64,000 bases of DNA from an uncultured Eubacteriales bacterium (GTDB lineage: Bacteria; Bacillota; Clostridia; Oscillospirales; Acutalibacteraceae): contig CAKSHH010000008.1 of the NCBI GenBank assembly GCA_934456435.1, forward strand, positions 27,682-91,681. Direction: 5' to 3'. Made by a program: the position numbers and the translations under genes. Positions 1 through 7,973 of this stretch are shown piece by piece. The notes under the pieces were generated by a model, which saw nothing but the letters and a program-made list of their open reading frames with translations, ran no database searches and was not told where the DNA came from. How positions within the stretch are numbered: position 1 is the stretch's first letter; every line of letters begins with the position of its first letter.

Positions 1-1
1 C

Positions 2-1033
2 ACAATTCCTCAAAAAGGGTCGGTGGCAGGCTTCACGGGCGGAACAACCGGAAAACCGCTTATAGTCAGATTTACAAAAAGCGATTTTGCAATCAGGATG
101 GCTTCGCTGGATCATTTTAAGCTTCAGACCGGATTTGCCAACAACAAGATGAAACGTGCAACATTTAATTGCAAAAACATTGTTCCCGTCGGACAGAAAA
201 GCAAGGTGTTTTGGAGATACAATCGGCCTGCGAAGCAGATGATTTATTCAACGTTTGACCTTTCCGAAGAGAATATGAAGTATTATGTTGAAAGCTTGAA
301 TAGATTTAAGCCGGACTCCATGGATGGATTTTTTATGGCAATGTGTGATATTGCCGGTTATGTTGAACGGCACAATATTGAACTTAAATTTAAACCGATT
401 GCATTGTATCCGACCTGTGAGACAATAACCGAAAGCGGAAGAAACCTTTTGGAAAGAGTGTTCAAATGTAAGGTGTACAATCAGTATGCATCAAGTGAGG
501 GCGCACCGTTTGTGACGGAATGTATTTGCGGAAGACTTCACATGAACATGGATTCAGGATACATAGAAGAAATTGATCCGTTGACGCATGAGGTCGCGGT
601 TACGAGCTTCACAACACACGGCACGCCGATAATTAGATATAAAATCGGAGACTGTATGAAAATCTCTGAAGACACGGTGTGTGAATGCGGTCAGGAAACT
701 GTGTTGATTGATTCCATAGAGGGACGCAAAACAGCATTTATATATGCATCTTCCGGAGCAAAAATAACAGAAAGCAATATTTCAAGTATGCTTAAGCATA
801 TTCCGCAGTCTATAATACAGGCTCAGGTTGTGCAAAATCGTATAGGTGAAGTCGAGCTCTATATGGTTATTGATAAAAATAAATATGTCAAAGAATATGA
901 AAAATTGATTTATGACGAGTTTTACATCAGATTTGGTACTGATTCCGTGCTCAATATTCACTATGTGGACTCGATTCCGAGAGCGTCAAGCGGAAAATTC
1001 AGGCTCGTTGTAAATAATGTAGATAAGGGATGA
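2..1033 (+). CDS. PaaK/CapK-family adenylate-forming ligase (5' end outside window)
   Basis: Phenylacetate-CoA ligase/CapK-family enzyme; the family activates a carboxylic acid with ATP, and homologues often sit in capsule or exopolysaccharide loci. The frame is open from the first complete codon, so the N-terminus is missing; 343 residues and the natural stop are visible. The nucleotide-binding loop TGGTTGKP lies at visible residues 12-19. The C-terminus RASSGKFR matches the usual end of CapK-like proteins. Two CxCG pairs (CICG, CECG) could bind a metal, as in other family members. The stop lies 4 bases before the epimerase gene, so the two are probably cotranscribed. The true substrate cannot be read from the sequence. 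Confidence 0.8.
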   Translation, partial: TIPQKGSVAGFTGGTTGKPLIVRFTKSDFAIRMASLDHFKLQTGFANNKMKRATFNCKNIVPVGQKSKVFWRYNRPAKQMIYSTFDLSEENMKYYVESLNRFKPDSMDGFFMAMCDIAGYVERHNIELKFKPIALYPTCETITESGRNLLERVFKCKVYNQYASSEGAPFVTECICGRLHMNMDSGYIEEIDPLTHEVAVTSFTTHGTPIIRYKIGDCMKISEDTVCECGQETVLIDSIEGRKTAFIYASSGAKITESNISSMLKHIPQSIIQAQVVQNRIGEVELYMVIDKNKYVKEYEKLIYDEFYIRFGTDSVLNIHYVDSIPRASSGKFRLVVNNVDKG

Positions 1034-1037
1034 TAAA

Positions 1038-2012
1038 ATGGGATATTCAAATTTAAAATTTCCTGAAAATTCGGTTTTCCTCGTAACGGGAGGCGCGGGC
1101 TTCATCGGCTCGAATCTCTGCGAAGCAATACTTAAAATGGGCTATAAGGTAAGATGTCTTGACGACCTTTCAACCGGCAAGCAGGCAAACGTTGATTTGT
1201 TTGCCGACAATCCGAACTACACCTTCATAAAGGGCGATATCAAGGATTTGGATACCTGTATGGCGGCATGCGAGGGCGTCGATTATGTGCTCAATCAGGC
1301 GGCGTGGGGAAGTGTGCCGCGCAGCATTGAAATGCCGTTGTTCTATGAAAAGAACAACATTATGGGCACTCTCAATATGATGGAAGCGGCAAGACAGCAG
1401 GGCGTTAAAAAGTTTGTTTATGCATCCAGTTCTTCTGTTTACGGCGATCACCCGGTTCTCCCCAAAAAGGAGGGTCAGGAGGGAAATCTCCTTTCTCCCT
1501 ATGCGCTGACAAAGCGTGTTGACGAGGAATTTGCCAAGCTTTACACAAAGCTCTACGGTCTTGACACTTACGGAATGAGATATTTTAACGTTTTCGGCAG
1601 ACGCCAGGATCCCGACGGTGCCTATGCGGCGGTTATTCCGAAGTTTATCAAAATGCTGATGAACGACGAGACCCCGACCATCAACGGCGACGGCAGACAG
1701 TCGAGGGATTTCACTTATGTTGAGAATGTTATTGAGGCGAATCTCAAGGCTTGTCTTGCCCCCCACGAGGCTGCAGGCAACGCTTTCAACATTGCTTACG
1801 GCGGACGAGAGTACCTTATCGACATTTACCACTCGCTTACCAAGGCGCTCGGCAAGGACATTGAACCGAATTTCGGCCCCGACAGAGCAGGCGACATCAA
1901 GCACTCAAACGCCGATATTTCCAAGGCTCGCGAAATGCTCGGCTATGACCCGGATTATGATTTCGATTCCGGCTTGAAGCTTGCCATTGATTGGTATGTT
2001 GAAAATTTGTAA
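1038..2012 (+). CDS. NAD-dependent sugar epimerase, UDP-GlcNAc 4-epimerase-like (WbpP/TviC type)
   Basis: Extended short-chain dehydrogenase/reductase of 324 residues. The Rossmann motif TGGAGFIGSN is at residues 17-26, the catalytic serine lies in SSSVYG (131-136), and the YxxxK motif is YALTK (155-159). The stretch RYFNVFGRRQDPDGAYAAVIP closely resembles the WbpP/TviC branch, which interconverts UDP-GlcNAc and UDP-GalNAc (or their uronic acids) for capsule and O-antigen synthesis. The start is ATG behind GGGATGATAAA. It follows the CapK-like gene by 4 bases, which supports a polysaccharide role for both. Family assignment is firm; exact substrate is inferred. Confidence 0.82.
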   Translation: MGYSNLKFPENSVFLVTGGAGFIGSNLCEAILKMGYKVRCLDDLSTGKQANVDLFADNPNYTFIKGDIKDLDTCMAACEGVDYVLNQAAWGSVPRSIEMPLFYEKNNIMGTLNMMEAARQQGVKKFVYASSSSVYGDHPVLPKKEGQEGNLLSPYALTKRVDEEFAKLYTKLYGLDTYGMRYFNVFGRRQDPDGAYAAVIPKFIKMLMNDETPTINGDGRQSRDFTYVENVIEANLKACLAPHEAAGNAFNIAYGGREYLIDIYHSLTKALGKDIEPNFGPDRAGDIKHSNADISKAREMLGYDPDYDFDSGLKLAIDWYVENL

Positions 2013-2074
2013 TTAACAAGTAATGTACTTCTTTTGAAAATAATCCGGGTTTATATTTTAATTCTTATGTCTTC

Positions 2075-2097
2075 GGCACGATGCTCACATCACACCG
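2075..2097 (+). repeat. Short dispersed hairpin repeat, degenerate copy
   Basis: GGCACGATG-ctcA-CATCACACC is a mismatched version of the hairpin that is perfect at 4981-5001 and 17406-17426. It is recognised by the central GATG/CATC and by its position in front of the longer palindromic repeat, the same order as at 17.4-17.6 kb. Confidence 0.5.
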
Positions 2098-2161
2098 AGA
2101 AAAAAGAATTTTGAAAATGTTTATATATGAATGTAGGTCATAAGTTTGTAGGAACTAATTA

Positions 2162-2290
2162 GGCTCCCATTTAGGGGAGCTGTCACGACCTTGTGTCGTG
2201 ACTGAGGGGTTTTCTCAAAATTCTGATGAAACTTAATCTAACCCCTCCGACTTCGGCGCAATCTTCCAAGGTCACCGCTTACGGAGACAG
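2162..2290 (+). repeat. Long dispersed palindromic repeat, copy 1
   Basis: Shares with 17500-17630 the ordered blocks GGCTCCC, AGGGGAGCTGTCACG, CGTGACTGAGGGGTTT, AACCCCTCCG and TTCGGCGCAA. Several hairpins are nested: GTCACGACC/TTGTGTCGTGAC and GAGGGGTT/AACCCCTC. It carries no reading frame and looks like a non-autonomous, dispersed intergenic repeat. Confidence 0.7.
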
Positions 2291-2347
2291 AAATAAAAAA
2301 CAAAACTCAACATTCAAATGCAAACACAACACTTAAGGAGGCTCGGT

Positions 2348-3892
2348 ATGCTCATATACACCTGTGAACAAATGCGCGTTATTGAAGAAAACGCAGACGT
2401 CAACGGACTTTCGTATGTTCAGATGATGGAAAACGCGGGCAACGCCTGTGCGGAAAAGATACATTCCACCATTGTCGGAATAAACGGAACACCGAAAACC
2501 GTTGCGGTTCTTTGCGGCGCAGGCAAAAACGGCGGAGACGGCTATGTCATCGCCGGAAATCTTTGCGACAGGGGATATGCCGTTCGGCTGATTATGACTA
2601 ACGGATATCCGACGGCATACGAGTCGAAAATAATGTATTCTTATCTTGAGGATAAGCCCGTGCTTGTGTCCGACCTCAGCCAAAACTACGACGCCTGTGT
2701 TTCGGCGTGTATGGGCGCGGCGGCTATTGTTGACTGCGTTTTCGGCATCGGCTTCCACGGACAGCTTGACGACACGGTTTCAAAGTTTTTCTCGGACATT
2801 TCAAAGTCGAGGGCAAAAAAGTTTGCCGTTGACATTCCGAGCGGACTTGAGGGAAACAGCGGAGAAATAAAATCCCAATGCTTCAATGCGGATTACACTC
2901 TCGCTATAACCTGTTACAAGCCTGTGCATATTCTCAAACCGGCATCCGATCGGTGCGGCATTATCTCGCTTATTGATATCGGAATTGATGAAAAATGCTA
3001 TGAGGCGGTCAGCTCCGACGTTATCGTTTCGGCAGAGCACAACGAGATCAAACGCTTTTTTAAACCGAGAGATCCGGCTTCAAACAAGGGCGATTACGGC
3101 AGACTGCTCAGCGTTGCAGGAAGCCGAAATATGCAGGGAGCCGCGGTTATGGCGGCTCAGGCGGCGGTCGAAAGCGGAGCGGGAATTGTGGAATGTGTGT
3201 TCCCCGATGCGGCTTATTCCGCGATTGCGTCAAAGCTTACGGAACCCTTGATGATGCCCATGACGTCGAACTCCGACGGATATCTCCGCGCGGACTGCCT
3301 TTCCGACATAATCAGGGAGGCGGAAAAATCAACGGCTGTTCTGCTTGGCTGCGGTCTCGGCTTCAGCGAGGACACGGTGAAGCTTGTAAACGGAATACTT
3401 GCTAATGTAAAAAAACCTATCATTCTTGACGCGGACGGCATAAATGCGGTTTCTCTTAATATAAATATATTGAAAGAAACCTCTGCGCCTTTGATCCTGA
3501 CGCCTCACCCCGGTGAAATGGCGAGGCTGACGGGACTGAGCGTCGATGAGATTCAGAGCAACAGGATAAAGGTTGCCAAGAGCTTTGCAATGCAGTACGG
3601 CTGCGTTCTTGTGCTCAAGGGCTCAAACACCGTTGTTGCCGGCCCGTCCGGCAGCGTGTACATAAACCGCACCGGTAATGCGGGAATGGCTACCGGCGGT
3701 TCGGGTGATGTTCTGGCGGGTATAATTTCCTCTTTTGTTTGTCAGTCTATGAGCTTGCAGTCCGCAACGATTGCCGGCGTATATGTACACGGTCTTTGCG
3801 GAGACAATGTGCAGAAAAAGTATTCAATGCACGGTGTAACCCCGACTAAAATGATCGGTGAAATAGCAGAGGTTCTTTCAAATTTTGAGTAA
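2348..3892 (+). CDS. nnr: Bifunctional NAD(P)H-hydrate epimerase / ADP-dependent dehydratase
   Basis: Metabolite-repair enzyme that epimerises and dehydrates damaged NADHX/NADPHX back to NAD(P)H. The N-terminal half (about 1-215) is a YjeF-N epimerase domain with GAGKNGGDGYV; the C-terminal half (about 225-510) is the ribokinase-like dehydratase with HPGEMARL and the nucleotide motif GGSGDVLAGII. The 514-residue length is usual for the fused protein. I chose ATG 2348 because AAGGAGG lies 6 bases upstream; an in-frame ATG at 2318 has no such site. The lipoprotein gene follows 12 bases after the stop, so they may share a transcript. Confidence 0.93.
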   Translation: MLIYTCEQMRVIEENADVNGLSYVQMMENAGNACAEKIHSTIVGINGTPKTVAVLCGAGKNGGDGYVIAGNLCDRGYAVRLIMTNGYPTAYESKIMYSYLEDKPVLVSDLSQNYDACVSACMGAAAIVDCVFGIGFHGQLDDTVSKFFSDISKSRAKKFAVDIPSGLEGNSGEIKSQCFNADYTLAITCYKPVHILKPASDRCGIISLIDIGIDEKCYEAVSSDVIVSAEHNEIKRFFKPRDPASNKGDYGRLLSVAGSRNMQGAAVMAAQAAVESGAGIVECVFPDAAYSAIASKLTEPLMMPMTSNSDGYLRADCLSDIIREAEKSTAVLLGCGLGFSEDTVKLVNGILANVKKPIILDADGINAVSLNINILKETSAPLILTPHPGEMARLTGLSVDEIQSNRIKVAKSFAMQYGCVLVLKGSNTVVAGPSGSVYINRTGNAGMATGGSGDVLAGIISSFVCQSMSLQSATIAGVYVHGLCGDNVQKKYSMHGVTPTKMIGEIAEVLSNFE

Positions 3893-3904
3893 TCGGAGAA
3901 AAAT

Positions 3905-4387
3905 TTGAAGAAGATTTTTGCGATACTGCTTGTCGGCGTTTTGATGCTTCTGCCCTCGTGCGGTAAAAAAGTGAAGAAAGAAACCGTAACCCCGCAGAGA
4001 CCCGATTGCAAGGTTACGGTGAAATATAACGATATTGATTATTCGGCAAACGTCAGGTACAGCGATATCGGCGTTATGACCGTGAGCCTGCTGGCACCGC
4101 TTGACGGAATGACGATCAGCGTCGGCGACAACGGCTGTGAGCTGATGTATGACGGTATGAAGCTGAAATACGGCGAGCAGGAGATGAACCGGTTTTGTCC
4201 GTTTCTTGAGCTTTATGGGTTGCTGAAAACCGTGTGCTATACCGTGCCCGAATCGGTGACGGCGAGCGGCGATAAATATGTTTTAAAATATCGCACCCCT
4301 GAGGTCTCCTGCAAGGTAATATCGGATAAACAGGACGGAAAGATCAGAGAGATCGAAGCGGATAAGCTAAAGTTTATATTTCAATGA
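3905..4387 (+). CDS. Small secreted lipoprotein of unknown function
   Basis: 160 residues beginning at TTG, 5 bases after GGAG (3896-3899). The N-terminus is a lipoprotein signal: two Lys, a hydrophobic run and the lipobox LLPSC with Cys about residue 19, followed by a basic KKVKKE stretch. The mature part is mixed beta-type with no recognised catalytic motif. It should be anchored to the outer face of the membrane. It directly follows nnr and is closed by a strong hairpin at 4392-4417. I do not recognise a family. Confidence 0.75.
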   Translation: MKKIFAILLVGVLMLLPSCGKKVKKETVTPQRPDCKVTVKYNDIDYSANVRYSDIGVMTVSLLAPLDGMTISVGDNGCELMYDGMKLKYGEQEMNRFCPFLELYGLLKTVCYTVPESVTASGDKYVLKYRTPEVSCKVISDKQDGKIREIEADKLKFIFQ

Positions 4388-4391
4388 AAAG

Positions 4392-4417
4392 CGGCTGTGT
4401 CGGTTATGACACAGCCG
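4392..4417. terminator. Bidirectional hairpin terminator
   Basis: CGGCTGTGTC, loop GGTTAT, GACACAGCCG: a perfect 10-bp stem between two convergent genes. On the minus strand it is followed by CTTTTC, on the plus strand by TTAATGTTCTGTTT, so it can end both the lipoprotein transcript and the opposing 152-residue gene. Confidence 0.8.
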
Positions 4418-4449
4418 TTAATGTTCTGTTTGCACGCAAAAGGTGCTTT

Positions 4450-4908
4450 TTAAAAGGCATCATAAGTCCTGATTCCCTTTTCAGATAAGAACTCAAGATC
4501 TTCCTTTCCTGCATCAAAAATATATGCCAGCCTTTCGTGGGAAACCGTTGCAAACCACGGCTTTTCGTTGCGGTAAAAGCAAATATCTTCAGGCATATTG
4601 ATTTCGGGAAGAAAAAGATTCGGCATTCTCGACAGCATATTGCGGCTGCCTTTATTGCAGCAGCACATTATCAATATTTGATGCTTCATTCTGCCAAGAA
4701 AATCAACAGGCCAGGTCTTATAATCAAAATAATACTTGATTATAAATTGATTAAATAGTTCACTTTGTTCAAACATCGGCGTCTGTTGAGAATACGGCTT
4801 TTTTAATATAACCGTAACCGAAAAGCTGTCTGAGTTTCTCATAAGATAATCTATCATACAGGATTCATTTTTAACAAGATCATCATAATTAACGGTCATT
4901 TTATGCAT
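4450..4908 (-). CDS. Hypothetical cytoplasmic protein, 152 residues
   Basis: No family recognised. The ATG at 4908 is preceded by AAAGGAGTGA about 10 bases upstream, a good site, and a TATTAT box lies further upstream on this strand. The protein has no signal peptide or membrane segment, is rich in aromatic residues, and carries a Cys cluster (MCCCN) near residue 81. It runs convergently to the lipoprotein gene and shares the terminator at 4392-4417. It appears monocistronic; nearby genes give no hint of function. Confidence 0.65.
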   Translation of the reverse strand: MHKMTVNYDDLVKNESCMIDYLMRNSDSFSVTVILKKPYSQQTPMFEQSELFNQFIIKYYFDYKTWPVDFLGRMKHQILIMCCCNKGSRNMLSRMPNLFLPEINMPEDICFYRNEKPWFATVSHERLAYIFDAGKEDLEFLSEKGIRTYDAF

Positions 4909-4974
4909 AGATGAATCACTCCTTTATTTTTTGTTTACACTATAATATTTCCGACAGCCTGAATTTTTATAGAC

Positions 4975-5002
4975 CGTAGGGTGTGATGCCCACATCACAC
5001 CG
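4975..5002 (+). repeat. Short dispersed hairpin repeat, perfect-stem copy
   Basis: CGTAGG followed by GGTGTGATG-cccA-CATCACACC. The same frame at 17401-17428 reads GGCATGATG-cccA-CATCATGCC. Both arms changed together, so the 9-bp stem is kept in both copies. The flanking intergenic region 4909-5144 holds no gene that I can see apart from this element and the upstream signals of the 152-residue gene. Confidence 0.7.
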
Positions 5003-5144
5003 AGGAATCTGACGAAACCTGTCTTAACCTATCCGACTCTTTGAGCCGTCTCCTTTAATGAAGACCGAAATAACAAATGCCTATTTTCGTTCTTCCATTT
5101 TATCTTAAATTGAAAATGCGCGGCTTGCAAAGCATGAAGCACAA

Positions 5145-6860
5145 TCAGTCTTTCACAAACCTTGCGCCGTCGGGTACGCAGACCTCGGCTTCCGAACCGT
5201 CGGCACCGCTGTATTTATACATCGGCATTTTCGACGAGCGGCTTGCATCTAATACCAAATCATTGCTCGTAACCTTGAACACAAACTTGCTTTTGCCGTC
5301 GTCACAGTTCAATGTAACATATTTGCCGTTAGCTTCGTATGTTCCGGTGTAGGCGTAGCTGCTGAGCCATGAAGAGGTGAATGTGAATGTCTTTTTATCG
5401 GAGTCAAGCAATAAATTTGCTCTGTCCTTATCCGAGGTATAAGCGTAGCTCTCGGAAAAGGTTACAGCGGTGGTGCTTGTCGATGTGTCGTCCTGCGGCC
5501 CGGCTGCAAGGTCATTGACGCTCACTCCGTAATGTGCCGCCGCTTTTTGACGATTTTCTTCAATCAGCTCGGCAGCGTATTTGCTGCTGCCGAGAGCATC
5601 GTAACGCAAGGTCAGCGGAAATCTCTCGTTTATGCTCTTGCTGTAATCCGCACCCATGCTCGGCGTCCAGTATTCTTTCAGAGTATATCCGCTGTCCGTC
5701 TTTTGCACGGTTATAACCATCGGACCGGAGCCGCCCGAAATCACGCTTAATCCGTTTTTGTATACATAGTTTTCGTAAAGAGCGACCATATAAATTTCCG
5801 TTGAATTGCCTCTCTTCTTGACGCTCAAAACCTTGTATGAGACGGCAAAAAAATCGTTTGCTTCATGATATAACGTTGGCGATTCCTGAGCAATTATTTG
5901 CTTTTCAACATAGCTTGCCGTCTTGATGTCAAGTGTATTGTCTATCGGATTTGTCAGGAAACAGACTGAGGCGGCGATACACAGGACGAGAGCGACGGCA
6001 ATTATCCAAAAGGCTGGCTTTTTGTAGCTGAGGACATTTTTTATTCGCTGTTTGACACCTGTTTCCCCGAAAGCAAGGGGACACGCCGATATGCTTCTGC
6101 GCGGAGCGCTGCAATTAAGCAAAGCGTCGGAATATGGCTTTTTGATTTCTGCGCCGAGCTCTGCGATAACCTTTTCGTCGCAGGCAAGCTCAATGTCACA
6201 GCAAAGCAGAATGTATGCAAGCCACATAACGGGGTTGAACCAGTAAACAGTCAGAAGAAGAAATCCCAGCGGCTTCCATATATGATCGCCGCGTCTGAGG
6301 TGGGCTTTTTCGTGCGCCGTAACATATTTCACGTCTGCCTCGTTCATAGAGGTCGGAAGATAGATCCTCGGCCGAAGTATTCCGAGAATAAACGGCGTTG
6401 AAATTCTGTCACTCAGCCGTATGTTCCCTTCAAGCGGAACGGACTCGCTGACCTTTTTCCTGATTGCAAGGTAGCTTGTCAGCGCGTATGCAAGCATTGC
6501 CGCCATACCGCCGAGCCAGACAATAACCTCCGTCGATAACGAAGTGTTTGAATTGGTTTTCTGATATTCTTTGTCGCCGCCGAAAGGATTGGCAACGGTT
6601 ACAATGTCGGTGGACGTGCCGCCTGAATAAGTCTTTTCGTATGAAACTACACCGTCGGGAGCAACTGCGGCGGACGGCATAAGGCTTACCGTGCTCTCAA
6701 TGAAAAAGGGAAGAATCAGCCGCAGGGCAACAAGTATCCACAGGGCGACGGAGATCCGTTTGGGCGCTTTTTTCAGAATAAGGCGCAGAACAATTACAAC
6801 GACTGCCGCAACGCTCGCCGCCAAGCTCATGTTGATAAGCTTAAAAAAGATGTTTTCCAT
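5145..6860 (-). CDS. M56-family (BlaR1-like) membrane metallopeptidase sensor
   Basis: 571-residue membrane protein of the BlaR1/MecR1 peptidase family. Several N-terminal membrane segments (about 5-30, 38-55, 113-132) precede the zinc site HEKAH at 183-187, with a further acidic ligand likely in IELACDE. Another membrane segment near 285-305 leads to a C-terminal extracellular domain. That domain is not a penicillin-binding fold, so the stimulus is probably not beta-lactam. In this family the peptidase relieves repression by the BlaI partner. The start is ATG behind AAGGAGG, 2 bases after the end of the BlaI-like gene, indicating translational coupling. Confidence 0.88.
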   Translation of the reverse strand: MENIFFKLINMSLAASVAAVVVIVLRLILKKAPKRISVALWILVALRLILPFFIESTVSLMPSAAVAPDGVVSYEKTYSGGTSTDIVTVANPFGGDKEYQKTNSNTSLSTEVIVWLGGMAAMLAYALTSYLAIRKKVSESVPLEGNIRLSDRISTPFILGILRPRIYLPTSMNEADVKYVTAHEKAHLRRGDHIWKPLGFLLLTVYWFNPVMWLAYILLCCDIELACDEKVIAELGAEIKKPYSDALLNCSAPRRSISACPLAFGETGVKQRIKNVLSYKKPAFWIIAVALVLCIAASVCFLTNPIDNTLDIKTASYVEKQIIAQESPTLYHEANDFFAVSYKVLSVKKRGNSTEIYMVALYENYVYKNGLSVISGGSGPMVITVQKTDSGYTLKEYWTPSMGADYSKSINERFPLTLRYDALGSSKYAAELIEENRQKAAAHYGVSVNDLAAGPQDDTSTSTTAVTFSESYAYTSDKDRANLLLDSDKKTFTFTSSWLSSYAYTGTYEANGKYVTLNCDDGKSKFVFKVTSNDLVLDASRSSKMPMYKYSGADGSEAEVCVPDGARFVKD

Positions 6861-6862
6861 TT

Positions 6863-7225
6863 TCAGCCCTCCTTATGTTCATCTATCAGTTTTCTGATTT
6901 CTTCAACCTCTTTGTCGGAAAGCTTTTTTCTTGATGTGAATGCCGCTAAAAAGGCCGGCAAAGAACCGTTAAAGGTTTCTTCGACAAACTGCTCGCTCTG
7001 TGCAGAGTAAAACTCGTCACGGGTGATTAGCGAAGAGACAACGCCGTTTTGGTTCTGAAAAATACCCTTGTTGCAAAGCCTTTTCAGCACCGTGAACGCT
7101 GTGCTTTTCTTCCATTGAAGCAGGTCATTGCTTCTTTTGACGAGCTCGGAGGAAGAAATCGGTTCGTTTTCCCAGATTATATCGGCGAAGCGTGATTCCG
7201 CCACGCCCATTGTCAGATCATTCAT
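6863..7225 (-). CDS. BlaI/MecI/CopY-family transcriptional repressor
   Basis: 120-residue winged-helix repressor. WKKSTAFTVLKRLCNKGIFQ is the typical recognition-helix region of BlaI proteins, and the C-terminal helices serve in dimerisation. ATG 7225 is preceded by GGAGG 7 bases upstream. It is the first gene of a two-gene operon with the M56 peptidase. Its likely operators, two TACA/TGTA dyads, lie directly upstream at 7245-7257 and 7270-7282, overlapping its own promoter, which implies autorepression that the peptidase lifts. Confidence 0.9.
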   Translation of the reverse strand: MNDLTMGVAESRFADIIWENEPISSSELVKRSNDLLQWKKSTAFTVLKRLCNKGIFQNQNGVVSSLITRDEFYSAQSEQFVEETFNGSLPAFLAAFTSRKKLSDKEVEEIRKLIDEHKEG

Positions 7226-7244
7226 TTTTATACCTCCAATCGGT

Positions 7245-7295
7245 CTACAATATGTAGTTTGGCTTTATTCTACATTACGTAGACCAATTTGTCAA
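7245..7295 (-). promoter_or_regulatory. Promoter of the BlaI/M56 operon with two BlaI-type operators
   Basis: On the minus strand TTGACA (7290-7295), a 17-base spacer and TAGAAT (7267-7272) form a near-consensus promoter. Operator 1, CTACATTACGTAG on the plus strand (7270-7282), covers spacer and -10. Operator 2, CTACAATATGTAG (7245-7257), lies just downstream of the start point. Centres are 25 bases apart. Both match the TACAn(3-5)TGTA pattern of BlaI-family operators, and the outer GGTC/GACC makes the pair an overall inverted repeat. Confidence 0.85.
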
Positions 7296-7456
7296 GAAAA
7301 TTTTTTGATTTAATTGATGTAGCAGCAAAGTGAGCTTTATCATGCCGAATAAGAACCTTGCTCTTGGAACAGAGCAGCTTTGAGTTTTCACCCGTTGGAT
7401 TTATGAGAATATAATAATAATGCCGGATCATTATTTTAATCCCCGAAAAATAATGA

Positions 7457-7486
7457 TTATTTCGGCAAATGATTGGCAAATATAAT
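7457..7486 (+). promoter_or_regulatory. Possible promoter of mazF
   Basis: TATAAT at 7481-7486 with a weak TTATTT 18 bases upstream. The -10 is good and 33 bases before the start codon; the -35 is poor, so this is a tentative call. Confidence 0.4.
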
Positions 7487-7518
7487 TATGACAATCAAAA
7501 TCTCGGAGAGTGATAACA

Positions 7519-7866
7519 ATGACAATAAAGCGGGGAGATATTTATTATGCGGATCTCAGTCCCGTCGTGGGCTCCGAACAGGGCGGCGTGCGGCCGGTGC
7601 TTATTGTTCAGAACGATGTCGGCAATAAGTTCAGCCCAACGGTGATAGCTGCCGCAATAACGAGTCAGCGCTTCAAGACAGAGCTGCCGACGCACATACA
7701 GGTTGACGCGCAGAACTGCGGTCTTTCAAAGGACTCAATAGTCTTGCTCGAACAGGTGAGAACGCTTGACAAACGAAGACTCAAGGAGCGTATGGGAAAT
7801 CTCGGCGAAACCGATATGACCCGTGTGAACCGTGCGCTGTCGGTCAGCCTCGGAATACTTAACTGA
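7519..7866 (+). CDS. mazF: MazF/PemK-family endoribonuclease toxin, no antitoxin gene beside it
   Basis: 115-residue homologue of Bacillus EndoA (NdoA), a sequence-specific mRNA interferase. The hallmark N-terminus [19 protein letters not shown], then RPVLIVQND and the later [13 protein letters not shown], are all present, so the fold and catalytic region look intact. ATG 7519 follows CGGAGAG at a 10-base distance; the in-frame GTG 7510 overlaps that site and is unlikely. Firmicutes usually carry an antitoxin gene immediately upstream; here the 230 bases upstream hold no plausible one. It is transcribed alone and ends at the hairpin at 7908-7962. Confidence 0.92.
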   Translation: MTIKRGDIYYADLSPVVGSEQGGVRPVLIVQNDVGNKFSPTVIAAAITSQRFKTELPTHIQVDAQNCGLSKDSIVLLEQVRTLDKRRLKERMGNLGETDMTRVNRALSVSLGILN

Positions 7867-7907
7867 CTCGATTCTCCGAAGCAAAAAATGTTTTATTTGT
7901 AAATAAT

Positions 7908-7962
7908 AAAGGCTGTAATTCACAATTTGCGAATGAAACGCTTTTTGTGGGTTACAGCCTTT
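7908..7962. terminator. Bidirectional compound-hairpin terminator
   Basis: AAAGGCTGTAA (7908-7918) pairs with TTACAGCCTTT (7952-7962); inside, CACAA (7921-7925) pairs with TTGTG (7945-7949). T-runs follow on both strands. It separates the convergent mazF and the large membrane protein. The inner TGTAATTCACAAT block resembles the terminators at 11304 and 61646. Confidence 0.8.
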
Positions 7963-7973
7963 TTTAGTGGCTT

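Larger units (their letters stand above)
2013..2347. other. 335-base intergenic stretch with dispersed palindromic repeats
   Basis: No convincing gene. It holds a degenerate copy of the short GGnnnGATG hairpin at 2075-2097 and a copy of the longer palindromic repeat at 2162-2290 (both also found around 17.4-17.6 kb). The ribosome binding site of the next gene, AAGGAGG, is at 2335-2341. No good promoter was recognised. Confidence 0.6.

Noticed and set aside
1170..1904. Long minus-strand frame opposite the epimerase gene
   Set aside because: No ribosome site and exact overlap with a well-conserved enzyme; a side effect of codon bias.
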